A stretch of 64,000 nt of DNA from G963691835 sp963691835 (lineage in GTDB: Bacteria > Pseudomonadota > Alphaproteobacteria > Thalassobaculales > Thalassobaculaceae): contig OY829383.1 of the NCBI GenBank assembly GCA_963691835.1, positions 3,906,001 through 3,970,000 on the forward strand, given 5' to 3'. Shown piece by piece: positions 54,315 to 62,768 of the stretch; the stretch's first letter is position 1, and every line of letters begins with the position of its first letter. The position numbers and the translations under genes were made by a program. The notes under the pieces were generated by a model, which worked only from the letters and a program-made list of their open reading frames with translations, was not told the origin of the DNA and ran no database searches.

Positions 54315-55313
54315 TCAAAGATCGCGGACGAGAACCTTGCCCGGAACGTTATCTGACCGCGCCAGCGTGTTTATCAAAGCCCGCCCAAACGGCGTTGACT
54401 CGATCTCGAACTGATCCCCCACCTTTGTTTCGATCCCGTCACTGAAGCTCAGCGTGGCCGTGCCGAAGTAGTGGATGTGGACATCACCGGGTCGGCGGAA
54501 TGGCGCGTATTTGAAGTGATGATGCTCCAGGTTTGAAATCGCGTGGCTCATGTTCGCCTCGCCGGTCAGGAACTCTTTCTCCCAGATCACGTCGCCATCC
54601 CGGCGAAGACGCACCATGCCCCGAACGTCGTCGGGGAGGGGGCCGGTTCGGAGTTCGGGCCCCAAGCTCGACGCGCGAAGCTTGGAATGGGCGAGGAAGA
54701 GATAGTTCTGCTTCTCGGTCACATGGTCCGAGAACTCGTTGCCAAGCGCAAATCCGATACGGTGGGGTGTGCCGTCTGGGCCGATGACATAGATGCCGGC
54801 CACTTCGGGTTCCTCACCGCCGTCCAGCGCGAAGGATGGCATCACCAGCGGTGCGCCCGGCGCGGCGATCCAATCGCCGTCGCCTTTGTAGAACCATTCC
54901 GGCTGGACACCGATTGCGGTCCCGTCGGGCTTACCGCCTTCGAGACCCATCTTGAACATCTTCATGCTATCGCTGAGGCCGGCTTCCCCCGCGGCGAGAT
55001 CGGCGTGCATCTTGTCGCGGCCCTCGGCGCTGCCAAGATGGCTTAGACCTGTTCCTGTGACGAGGCAGTGTGCCGGGTCCGGGTGATCAATTGGCGGGAG
55101 CAGTCTTCCCTCATCGGCCAATGCCGCATAGTCCAGCGTCGTGTCGCCGAGATGCCGGTTGGCCGCGTCGTCCAGCGAAATGCCGGCTGCGATCGCCTCG
55201 CTGGTCAGTGCAAGAACGCTCTCAACCCCATTCAGTACGCGAACGACCTCGGGGGACTCGACCTTCGCGACGTGGCGACTGCCGTCTCCCGACTTGAACT
55301 GAATGAGGTTCAT
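54315..55313 (-). CDS. FAH-family enzyme, AraD1-like
   Basis: A 332-residue member of the fumarylacetoacetate-hydrolase superfamily. The ATG at 55313 has GGGAGGC upstream; a frame to 55388 is rejected. Family features are GTGLSHLGSAEGRDKM, FYKGDGDWIAAPGAPLVMPSFALDGGEEPE (in part, with metal-binding acidic residues) and a C-terminal VHIHYFGTATLSFSDG. This pattern matches the AraD1 group, proposed to dehydrate L-2-keto-3-deoxyarabonate (family knowledge). Other genes of that route, apart from the semialdehyde dehydrogenase-like gene at 1-1177, are not seen. Confidence 0.85.
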   Translation of the reverse strand: MNLIQFKSGDGSRHVAKVESPEVVRVLNGVESVLALTSEAIAAGISLDDAANRHLGDTTLDYAALADEGRLLPPIDHPDPAHCLVTGTGLSHLGSAEGRDKMHADLAAGEAGLSDSMKMFKMGLEGGKPDGTAIGVQPEWFYKGDGDWIAAPGAPLVMPSFALDGGEEPEVAGIYVIGPDGTPHRIGFALGNEFSDHVTEKQNYLFLAHSKLRASSLGPELRTGPLPDDVRGMVRLRRDGDVIWEKEFLTGEANMSHAISNLEHHHFKYAPFRRPGDVHIHYFGTATLSFSDGIETKVGDQFEIESTPFGRALINTLARSDNVPGKVLVRDL

Positions 55314-55434
55314 GTCTGCCTCCCGACCCATGTCTGCTTTTCGTTTGCCGTAGCGGCTTCTGAAGGGCCTGGCAAGGGTGGGAAACAAAGCGGGGGAACA
55401 ATCGGAAGCCCAACACGGTGGCCGGAAAAGAAAA

Positions 55435-55456
55435 GGGCCGCCCCGAGGGACGGCCC
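55435..55456 (-). terminator. Intrinsic terminator of glnA
   Basis: On the minus strand GGGCCGTCC pairs with GGGCGGCCC (nine pairs including one T-G, four-base loop), followed by TTTTCTTTTC. It begins 22 bases after the glnA stop. Confidence 0.88.
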
Positions 55457-55478
55457 AGTTTGCTTGGAGGAAGTTAAA

Positions 55479-56888
55479 TCAGACGCTGTAGTACATCTGG
55501 AATTCGATCGGGTGCGGCGTGTGCTCGAACGCGTGGATTTCATCCATCTTCAGATCGATGTACGCACTGATCTGGTCATCGTCGAACACGCCACCGGCGG
55601 TCAGGAACGCACGATCCTTGTCGAGCTCTTCCATGGCCTGGCGGAGCGAACCGCAAACCGTCGGGATGTCCTTCAGTTCCTCGGGCGGCAGATCGTAGAG
55701 ATCCTTGTCCATCGGATCGCCCGGGTGGATCTTGTTCTGAATGCCGTCGAGGCCAGCCATCAGCATTGCCGCGAAGGTGAGGTAGGGGTTGCCCGCCGCG
55801 TCCGGGAACCGGACCTCGACGCGCTTGCCCTTCGGCGAGTTGACGTGCGGGATACGGCAGGAAGCCGACCGGTTCCGCGAGGAATACGCCAGGAGAACCG
55901 GCGCCTCGAAGCCCGGGATCAGCCGCTTGTAGCTGTTCGTGGTCGAGTTCGCGAAGGCGTTGATCGCACGGGCGTGCTTGATGATGCCGCCGATGTAGTA
56001 CAGCGCCAGATCGGACAGATCCGCGTAGCCGTTGCCGGCGAAAAGCGGCTTACCGTCTTTCCAGATCGACTGGTGGACGTGCATGCCCGAGCCGTTATCG
56101 CCCGCGATCGGCTTCGGCATGAAGGTCGCCGACTTGCCATACGCGGCCGCAACGTTGTGCACGCAGTACTTATAGATCTGAAGCGCGTCGGCGGTCCCGA
56201 TCAGCGTGCCGAACTTCATGCCCAACTCGTGCTGGGACGGAGCGACCTCGTGGTGGTGCTTCTCCACCTCGACGCCCATCTCTTCCATGACGGTCAGCAT
56301 CTCAGAGCGGATGTCCTGGCCGCTGTCGACCGGCGGGACCGGGAAGTAGCCGCCTTTGACACCCGGACGGTGACCCAGGTTGCCATCTTCGAACTCACGG
56401 CTCGAGTTGTACGGACCTTCAGCGCTGTCGACTTCGTAGTAGCCGATGTTCTGGTCGACCTTGCTCTTCACGTCGTCGAACACGAAGAACTCGGCTTCCG
56501 GGCCGAAGAACGCGGTGTCGCCGATGCCCAGGCTGTCCATGTGCGCCAGCGCCGCCTTGGCGGTCGAGCGCGGGTCACGGCTGTACGGCTGACCCGTGGA
56601 CGGCTCCAGCACGTCGCAGAAGATCATCATCGTCGACTGGGCGAAGAACGGATCCATGCGGGCTGAGGAAAGATCCGGCATCAGGTTCATGTCGGACTCA
56701 TTGATCGCCTTCCAGCCGGCGATGGATGAGCCGTCGAACATGAAGCCCTCTTCCAGCGACTCCTCATCAATCGTGGAGACGTGCTGGCTGAGATGCTGCA
56801 TCTTGCCGCGCGGATCGGTGAAACGGAGATCGACGTATTTGACGTCATGCTCCTTGATCATATCGAGGACGGTCTTCGCGTCGGACAT
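55479..56888 (-). CDS. glnA: Glutamine synthetase type I
   Basis: A 469-residue ATP-dependent ligase that makes glutamine from glutamate and ammonia, forming a dodecamer. The ATG at 56888 follows AAGGGA; an extension to 56906 is possible but unlikely. Motifs: DGSSIAGWKAINESDMNL (in part), EKHHHEVAPSQHELG, NGSGMHVHQSIWKDG and the adenylylation loop with Tyr in KDLYDLPPEE, indicating control by covalent adenylylation. It is the second gene of a glnB-glnA operon, 161 bases downstream of glnB. Confidence 0.98.
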   Translation of the reverse strand: MSDAKTVLDMIKEHDVKYVDLRFTDPRGKMQHLSQHVSTIDEESLEEGFMFDGSSIAGWKAINESDMNLMPDLSSARMDPFFAQSTMMIFCDVLEPSTGQPYSRDPRSTAKAALAHMDSLGIGDTAFFGPEAEFFVFDDVKSKVDQNIGYYEVDSAEGPYNSSREFEDGNLGHRPGVKGGYFPVPPVDSGQDIRSEMLTVMEEMGVEVEKHHHEVAPSQHELGMKFGTLIGTADALQIYKYCVHNVAAAYGKSATFMPKPIAGDNGSGMHVHQSIWKDGKPLFAGNGYADLSDLALYYIGGIIKHARAINAFANSTTNSYKRLIPGFEAPVLLAYSSRNRSASCRIPHVNSPKGKRVEVRFPDAAGNPYLTFAAMLMAGLDGIQNKIHPGDPMDKDLYDLPPEELKDIPTVCGSLRQAMEELDKDRAFLTAGGVFDDDQISAYIDLKMDEIHAFEHTPHPIEFQMYYSV

Positions 56889-57049
56889 GTCATTCCCTTC
56901 TTTCATTACATCGGCTCACGGGTGGGGACCCCGAGCCGTCCCTCCAAAACAAAAACGTCGGACCCGGCTCAAGCCGAACTCCGAGTGGTTAGGCCGGGCC
57001 TTAGATCGGCCCTGGTCCACCACTGCCGCCCATCCGGACGGCAGCGATT

Positions 57050-57388
57050 TCAGATCGCTTCCGGGCCGGTTTCCCCCGTCCGGATGCGAATGATCTCGTC
57101 GACGGTGGACACGAAAATTTTCCCGTCCCCGATACGGCCCGTCTGGGCGGCCTGCTGGATCGCTTCAACGGCGCGTTCCACCAGGCCGTCCTCCATGACG
57201 ACCTCGACTTTGACCTTCGGTAGGAAGTCGACAACATACTCGGCGCCCCGGTAGAGCTCCGTATGGCCCTTCTGGCGTCCGAAACCCTTCGCTTCGGTCA
57301 CCGTTATGCCTTGAATGCCAACTTCGTGGAGTGCTTCCTTCACCTCGTCCAACTTGAACGGCTTGATGATGGCCTCGACCTTCTTCAT
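57050..57388 (-). CDS. glnB: Nitrogen regulatory protein P-II
   Basis: A 112-residue trimeric signal protein reporting nitrogen (glutamine, 2-oxoglutarate) and ATP status. It begins MKKVEAIIKPFKLDEVKEAL, and the T-loop GHTELYRGAEYVVDFLPK carries Tyr51, the site of uridylylation. The C-terminal signature is DGKIFVSTVDEIIRIRTGE. The length is exact for the family. It precedes glnA on the same strand, the common alphaproteobacterial arrangement, and has a sigma-54-like promoter about 70 bases upstream. Confidence 0.98.
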   Translation of the reverse strand: MKKVEAIIKPFKLDEVKEALHEVGIQGITVTEAKGFGRQKGHTELYRGAEYVVDFLPKVKVEVVMEDGLVERAVEAIQQAAQTGRIGDGKIFVSTVDEIIRIRTGETGPEAI

Positions 57389-57457
57389 GGGATCGCCGGT
57401 CTCTCATTGTTTTGGCCTTGCTCAGAGGATCTGACGGCCTTGGACGCTCACGGAATT

Positions 57458-57473
57458 AGCACGCCGCGTGCCA
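57458..57473 (-). promoter_or_regulatory. Sigma-54-type promoter candidate for glnB-glnA
   Basis: On the minus strand the sequence TGGCACG-CGGC-GTGCT fits the -24/-12 consensus TGGCACG-N4-TTGCA, with GG at -24 and GC at -12 in register and one mismatch in the -12 box. It lies 70 bases upstream of the glnB ATG. Confidence 0.6.
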
Positions 57474-57600
57474 TCTGAACCCCGCCGCTGTATGCCTTGA
57501 AAACCCTTTGTTTCGCTGAGGATCGACGTCCTGGCGCAAAAGTCTTCTGCCGCAATTCAGTGCTACTGCACAAAATTTCAGCAATGTCATTGCATCGAAA

Positions 57601-58767
57601 CTAGGCTAAGCAGGCGCGGATTCTTTTGACGGCCTCTAGGATGTTCTCGGTGGAGTTCGCGTACGAGAAGCGCAGATAGCCTTCGCCGAATGCGCCGAAG
57701 CTCGTACCCGCGATGACCGCGACGCCGGCGTCCTCCAGCAGCTTCTTCTGGAGGGTTCCGGCGTCCATTCCCGTTCCCTCGATGTTCGGAAAAGCATAGA
57801 AGGCCCCGCCGGGCTCGACGCAGCGAAATCCCGGGATCTGGTTGAGCTCCCGAACGATGACCCGCCGCCGCTCGTCAAAGGCGGCGACCATTTCGTGGAC
57901 GGCATCCTGCGGGCCCTGCAAGGCAGCAAGACCAGCGAACTGCGCCGATGCGTTGACGCAGGAATGGCAGTTCACGGCGAGTTTCTCTGCATGCCGGATG
58001 ACGTCCGCGGGCCAAACGCTGAAGCCAAGTCGCCAACCCGTCATTGCGTAGGTCTTGGACCACCCGTCAAGGAGCACAAGCCGATCCCGCAGTGACGGAT
58101 AAGTAAGGAGGCTGACGTGCTCCCGGCCGTCGTAGAGCATCTGGCTGTAGATCTCGTCCGACATGACGGTGACATGCGGGTGCGCCTCCAGCCCCTCGAC
58201 CAACCGGTCGAACTCGGCCTTTGGAACGACCCCGCCCGTCGGATTGGCGGGGCTGTTGACGATGATCAGGCGGGTCCGTTCGGTGATCTTGGAGAGAACC
58301 TCGTCCGCGGAGAACGAAAACCCGTTCTCTTCTTTGAGGGCGATCGGCACCGGCGTCGCGCCTGAAAAGCGGATGGCTGACTCGTAGATCGGAAAACCGG
58401 GATTGGGATACATGATCTCCGCCCCGGGCTCGCCGTAGATCATCATGGCGAAAAACATGGTCACCTTGCCGCCCGGCACCACTAGAACATGGTCCGGATC
58501 GACCGACGTGCCGTGGCGCGACGCGAGATCGTCGGCCACCGCCGCGCGGAGCTGCGGGATGCCGTTCGCCGGGGTGTAGCCGTGATGCCCGTCATGCAGC
58601 GCTTTCACCGCCGCCTCGACCACATGATCCGGCGTTTTAAAGTCGGGCTGACCGATCCCGAGATTGATGATGCTCTTCCCCTGTGCCGCGAGGGCGTTGG
58701 CTCGGGCGAGAACCTCGAACGCGGTTTCGGTCCCAAGGTGGCTCATGCGATCTGCAAGAAGGGTCAT
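57601..58767 (-). CDS. PLP-dependent class I/II aminotransferase
   Basis: A 388-residue fold type I aminotransferase. The PLP-binding Lys is in LDGWSKTYAMTGWRLGF (about 236). Other motifs are INLGIGQPDFKTPDHV near the N-terminus, NSPANPTGGVVP for substrate carboxylate and PLP contacts, DEIYSQMLYDG, and a C-terminal RFSYANSTENI with the conserved Arg. The whole pattern fits aspartate/aromatic-type aminotransferases, but the donor cannot be assigned. It stands alone between glnB and the old yellow enzyme homologue. Confidence 0.94.
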   Translation of the reverse strand: MTLLADRMSHLGTETAFEVLARANALAAQGKSIINLGIGQPDFKTPDHVVEAAVKALHDGHHGYTPANGIPQLRAAVADDLASRHGTSVDPDHVLVVPGGKVTMFFAMMIYGEPGAEIMYPNPGFPIYESAIRFSGATPVPIALKEENGFSFSADEVLSKITERTRLIIVNSPANPTGGVVPKAEFDRLVEGLEAHPHVTVMSDEIYSQMLYDGREHVSLLTYPSLRDRLVLLDGWSKTYAMTGWRLGFSVWPADVIRHAEKLAVNCHSCVNASAQFAGLAALQGPQDAVHEMVAAFDERRRVIVRELNQIPGFRCVEPGGAFYAFPNIEGTGMDAGTLQKKLLEDAGVAVIAGTSFGAFGEGYLRFSYANSTENILEAVKRIRACLA

Positions 58768-58822
58768 CTCAGCTCTCCGCCTCGATTTGAGGCTTCATAT
58801 AGGCAAGGTGGACTTGGTTTTG

Positions 58823-59986
58823 TCAGTCGGTTGAAAGACCGGGAACGGAAGTCGACGGTACGACGTCCGCCACGGAGTCGGCGCGTTTGGCCAGCCAGTA
58901 TCGATAGGGGCTAGGCATCAGATCAAAGGCATCTTTCACTCCGAGCTTCAGTGCCGCGTCCAATGGCCAGTTGGGGTTATGGAGCGCCTCCCGGGCGATC
59001 GCGATCAGGTCGGCCCGTCCCTCGCTCAAGATCTTTTCGGCCCGGTCCGCGTGGACGATCAATCCGACGGCCATCGTCTTGATCCCCGCCTCCCGGCGGA
59101 GCTTCTCGGCATAAGGAACCTGGTAGCCGTAGGTGATCCGACCATCACCCGTGACCGGGGGACCGCGCATGCCGCCCGAAGAGCAGTCCACAACGTCCAC
59201 GCCGAGTTCTTTGACCCGCGCGGCCAAGACAACGTTCTCATCAGGACCCCAGCCTGCGTTGTCCTCGACTGACAGGCGGAGGAATAGGGGCTTATGGGCG
59301 GGCCAGGCGGAGCGAACGGCCTCTACGACCTCAAGGGCGAAGCGCATGCGGTTCTCGGCATCTCCGCCGTACCTGTCGTTGCGCCGGTTCGCGACGGGAG
59401 AGAGGAATTGATGGATCAGGTAGCCGTGGGCACCGTGGATCTCCAAAACATCAAACCCGGCCTTGTCGGCGCGCGCGGCGGCGGCACCCCACATGCCCAC
59501 AAGATCCTGAACCTCGCCAAGCGAAAGAGCGCGCGGTGCCGGGTCCCGTTCATCATGCTCCGCGCTGGGCGCAACCAGTTCCCAGTCGTCCCAGTCTTCG
59601 AATTCTGGGGTGGGGGTGAGGGCGTGTCCACCCTCCCAGGGTCGGAACCGCCGGGCCTTCCGTCCGCTGTGCCCCAGCTGAATTCCGGGCGTGGCGCCAT
59701 GCTCCCGCATGAAGGTGGCAAGGCGGGCAAAATGCGGAATGAAGTCGTCTTTCCAGAGACCAAGGTCGCCGATCGTGCCACAGCCCCGGCGGTCGACCTT
59801 GGTGCTTTCAACGAAAATGAGGCCGGCACCACCGACCGCAAACCGGCCCACATTCATGAGATGCCAATCGGTCGGATACCCCTTCACGCCGGAGTATTGG
59901 TGCATAGGGGCGATGACGATCCGGTTCTTCAGTGTCACTCCACGTAGATCGATGGGCGTGAAGAGGTTTGGACGGATGCCTGTCAT
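58823..59986 (-). CDS. NADH:flavin oxidoreductase, old yellow enzyme family
   Basis: A 387-residue FMN-dependent oxidoreductase of the YqjM/NamA branch. The ATG at 59986 is chosen because the family starts just before LFTPIDLRGVTLKNRIVIAPM; a frame to 60145 has no support. Further motifs are GLIFVESTKVDRRG, GIQLGHSGRKA (His for substrate), FDVLEIHGAHGYLIHQFLSPVANRRNDRYGG, and the phosphate-binding AVGLIVHADRAEKIL near the C-terminus. It probably reduces an electron-poor alkene, such as a 2-enal; the physiological substrate is unknown. Confidence 0.94.
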   Translation of the reverse strand: MTGIRPNLFTPIDLRGVTLKNRIVIAPMHQYSGVKGYPTDWHLMNVGRFAVGGAGLIFVESTKVDRRGCGTIGDLGLWKDDFIPHFARLATFMREHGATPGIQLGHSGRKARRFRPWEGGHALTPTPEFEDWDDWELVAPSAEHDERDPAPRALSLGEVQDLVGMWGAAAARADKAGFDVLEIHGAHGYLIHQFLSPVANRRNDRYGGDAENRMRFALEVVEAVRSAWPAHKPLFLRLSVEDNAGWGPDENVVLAARVKELGVDVVDCSSGGMRGPPVTGDGRITYGYQVPYAEKLRREAGIKTMAVGLIVHADRAEKILSEGRADLIAIAREALHNPNWPLDAALKLGVKDAFDLMPSPYRYWLAKRADSVADVVPSTSVPGLSTD

Positions 59987-60175
59987 GACGGGGCGGTGCT
60001 CCGCTCTTATTCTTCGGTTGGCTGCCGGGATGTGCCGTCCCATCCAAGCGCGACCTAGGGACCACAGTTCCCCGGAAAACGCAAACACGGCGCCAACCAA
60101 ACCGCTGCGCCGGGTTGTCCCTACGCAATTGCGGGATAAAATCAATCTTGGAACCGAACCGGATGAGGATCGACG

Positions 60176-60346
60176 ATGCTCTGGATCGAGAAGATTGCTG
60201 CAGACTTCACCAATTGGTTAGCGGATTTGGTCGCCATTGATTCTGAAACAATCGCGGAGATCCGTGAACGGGAACGCCCGACGCGCCACGAGCCCGCAGT
60301 TTGGTCTCAGAAGGAGCGGCAAACAGTCGTCCGTTTTGGCCGTTAA
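60176..60346 (+). CDS. 56-residue protein upstream of aguB, unknown
   Basis: An ATG at 60176 with GAGGA upstream opens a 56-codon frame that ends three bases before the aguB ATG. The product begins MLWIEKIAADFTNWLADL, an amphipathic helix, and its C-terminal half is charged (EIREREREP-like, then WSQKERQTVVRFGR). Tight spacing and a good ribosome-binding site support translation, but no family is recognised. Confidence 0.5.
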   Translation: MLWIEKIAADFTNWLADLVAIDSETIAEIRERERPTRHEPAVWSQKERQTVVRFGR

Positions 60347-60349
60347 CCA

Positions 60350-61222
60350 ATGACCGTCGTCGCGGCTACGCAGTTCGCCTGCAGTTCCGATCATGCCGCG
60401 AACCTCGACACCGCCGAACGTCTGGTAAGGGACGCGGCAGGGCTGGGCGCCTCGGTAGTCCTCCTGCAAGAGCTGTTTGAAACCCCCTACTTTTGCAAGG
60501 ATCAGGACCCCGCCTTTTTCGACTGGGCAAGGCCTGTGGAGGCCAATCCGGTGGCAGAGCGCTTCTCGTCACTTGCGAAAGAATTGGGAGTGGTGCTGCC
60601 TTTCAGCTTCTTCGAGGTGGCCAATACCAGTCATTTCAATTCGCTCGTCATGATCGACGCGGACGGAACAATCCTGGACGTCTACCGGAAGACCCACATC
60701 CCGGACGGGCCCGGCTATCAGGAAAAGTTCTACTTCAACCCCGGCGATACGGGCTTCAAGGTCTGGGACACGGCTGTCGGGCGCATCGGTTGTGCGATCT
60801 GTTGGGATCAGTGGTTTCCGGAGGCCGCCCGGGCAATGGCACTCCAAGGGGCGGAGGTCCTATTCTACCCGACTGCGATCGGCAGTGAGCCGCAAGCGCC
60901 TGAACTCGACAGCCGTGACCATTGGCGCCGGGCGATGCAGGGACACGCAGCGGCCAATATGGTTCCCGTCGTGGCGTCGAACAGGATCGGCGTCGAACAA
61001 GGCGTGTCCGCAGCAATCACCTTCTACGGATCCTCCTTCGTCGCCGATGAGACCGGCGCCCTCTTGGTGGAAGCAGATCGGGAAACGGAGCAGGTGATCT
61101 GCGTTGACTTGGACTTACCAAGAATCCGAGATACGCGGCGCGCTTGGGGACTGTTTCGGGACCGCCGCCCAGACGCCTACGGTGCGCTCGCCACACTGGA
61201 TGGGCGTCTGTCAAAAGCCTGA
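60350..61222 (+). CDS. aguB: N-carbamoylputrescine amidase
   Basis: A 290-residue nitrilase-superfamily enzyme that cleaves N-carbamoylputrescine to putrescine, CO2 and ammonia in polyamine synthesis. The catalytic triad is visible: Glu in LLQELFETPYF, Lys in YRKTHIPDGPGYQEK, and Cys in GCAICWDQWFPEAAR. The substrate-loop sequence HIPDGPGYQEKFYFNPGD and EPQAPELDSRDHWRR are specific to AguB among nitrilases. The usual partner aguA (agmatine deiminase) is not in the window. The last 46 bases overlap the gene on the opposite strand. Confidence 0.95.
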   Translation: MTVVAATQFACSSDHAANLDTAERLVRDAAGLGASVVLLQELFETPYFCKDQDPAFFDWARPVEANPVAERFSSLAKELGVVLPFSFFEVANTSHFNSLVMIDADGTILDVYRKTHIPDGPGYQEKFYFNPGDTGFKVWDTAVGRIGCAICWDQWFPEAARAMALQGAEVLFYPTAIGSEPQAPELDSRDHWRRAMQGHAAANMVPVVASNRIGVEQGVSAAITFYGSSFVADETGALLVEADRETEQVICVDLDLPRIRDTRRAWGLFRDRRPDAYGALATLDGRLSKA

Positions 61223-61719
61223 GGCGAGGTCACGGAGTCTTCAAGCTCGGTCTCCGCAAATCCCAATGTTGTCAGGTCCTTGGGCCAGTCCAGATCCGCA
61301 TGACGTAGCAGAGGTACAAGGCACTCCGCTGCATTCGCGCATCCGGTCGCGATTTCCGGCCACATGAGATAGTCGGCATAGGCCTGGAGATGGTCCAAAG
61401 GCTTGTGAAGGGCGACGGACAGCAGCCGGATGAGCAGCCCTTCCGTATCCGAGACGCGTTCGGCAGAGGGAACACGCTTGCTCCAGTCTCCGCGTCTCTG
61501 GCCGAAGCGCAGCGCGTTCCAAGTCGCGCCCAACGCGGCGAATACGAGGGGCGTGTCGTCGCGCCCGAACACCGTGTCGAACTCGTACCGCACCAAGGTT
61601 TCCCCATCCGGTGCATGGTAGAGGGTGCGCAATGCCCACAGGATTAGAAATGGTCCCTCGGGCAGGTCCGCAATGGTGGCTCCCGGTCGATAGACTGAGG
61701 CACATCTCAACACGCTCAT
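61177..61719 (-). CDS. Hypothetical protein convergent with aguB
   Basis: A 180-residue protein; the ATG at 61719 has GGGGGA upstream, and a longer frame to 61788 is not supported. It contains LPEGPFLILWALRTLYHAPDG and VFAALGATWNALRFG, suggesting a compact helical protein, and later HADLDWPKDLTTLGF. No catalytic motif, signal peptide or membrane helix is evident. Its 3' end overlaps the 3' end of aguB by 46 bases, which is unusual for unrelated genes and could permit antisense effects. I do not recognise the family. Confidence 0.65.
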   Translation of the reverse strand: MSVLRCASVYRPGATIADLPEGPFLILWALRTLYHAPDGETLVRYEFDTVFGRDDTPLVFAALGATWNALRFGQRRGDWSKRVPSAERVSDTEGLLIRLLSVALHKPLDHLQAYADYLMWPEIATGCANAAECLVPLLRHADLDWPKDLTTLGFAETELEDSVTSPQAFDRRPSSVASAP

Positions 61720-61890
61720 AGTTTCCCCCAAGTCGGCGTTTCGATGTTCACGATCTTTACTGCAATTAAGAATAAGTCGCAATTGCAAATGTGAGATGCG
61801 CCTTAACCGTTGTGGGTCGCCGACCCTGGGGCTGACCGCCCGCGCGCGGCAGGCTATAGAAAATCAAACATGGAAACGGGGGAGATCGCG

Positions 61891-62691
61891 GTGGCCGGAC
61901 GTCTTGAAGGAAAGGTCGCGCTGATAACGGGTGCGGGGTCGGTCGGCCCAGGATGGGGCAATGGCAAAGCCACTGCCGCCTTGTTCGCGCGGGAAGGGGC
62001 GAAGCTGGTCGGTTGCGATATCAATCCCGCAGCCGTCGAGGAGACCGCTGAGATCGTCGCGGCCGAGGGAGGCACTTTTCTTCCGGTCACATGTGACGTA
62101 TCCGACAAGAGCCAGGTCGACACCATGATCGGCCGTGCCGTCGAGGCCTTCGGCCGGATCGACATCCTTCACAACAACGTTGGTATCGCGGTGGTCGGCG
62201 GCCTCCAGGATGTCGAAGAAGAAGAGTGGGACCGGGTCGACCGCATTAATCTCAAGAGCGCCTATCTCGTCTCGCGCGCCGCGATCGGTCCAATGCTGGA
62301 GAGTGGCGGCGGATCCATCATTCATACCGCATCCATTGCCGCGACCCGGTTTACAGGCATCAACTACATTACCTACTCGACGACCAAGGGCGCCTTGGTG
62401 CCGTTCTCCCGTTCCATCGCGTTGGAGTATGCCCGTCAGGGGATCCGATCAAATTGCATCCTGCCGGGACTGATGGACACCCCGATGATCCGGGTCGGGC
62501 TACCGGCGGCGTACGCGGACGGGGACAGCGACGAGATGGTGCGCAAGCGGAACGAACAATGTCCGACAGGACGAATGGGTGACGCCTGGGACGTCGCGTA
62601 CGCGGCGTTGTTCCTCGCCTCGGACGAGTCGAAATACGTTACGGCGACCGAATTGGTCGTCGACGGCGGGATCACAGCGAAGATCGCGTAA
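61891..62691 (+). CDS. Short-chain dehydrogenase/reductase
   Basis: A 266-residue SDR oxidoreductase. The GTG at 61891 has GGGGGAG six bases upstream and gives the usual VAGRLEGKVALITGAG start; an ATG at 61870, without a ribosome-binding site, would add seven residues. The cofactor motif is TGAGSVGPGWGNG (a lengthened TGxxxGxG loop), then NNVG (about 92), catalytic Ser in IIHTASIAA, and YSTTKGAL with Tyr and Lys. The C-terminus has the usual VDGGITA. NAD(H) preference is suggested by the Asp in GCDINP. The substrate is unknown. Confidence 0.93.
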   Translation: MAGRLEGKVALITGAGSVGPGWGNGKATAALFAREGAKLVGCDINPAAVEETAEIVAAEGGTFLPVTCDVSDKSQVDTMIGRAVEAFGRIDILHNNVGIAVVGGLQDVEEEEWDRVDRINLKSAYLVSRAAIGPMLESGGGSIIHTASIAATRFTGINYITYSTTKGALVPFSRSIALEYARQGIRSNCILPGLMDTPMIRVGLPAAYADGDSDEMVRKRNEQCPTGRMGDAWDVAYAALFLASDESKYVTATELVVDGGITAKIA

Positions 62692-62768
62692 CCTCGGAAC
62701 GGACCCGACGCGTCCAACCGATTAACGACGCGATGTGGTCCAGGGTATTTGTGAGGAGTGATCGGCAG

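Noticed and set aside
55068..56666. 532-codon plus-strand frame opposite glnA and the FAH-family gene
   Set aside because: It spans two clear genes on the other strand and has no recognisable motif.
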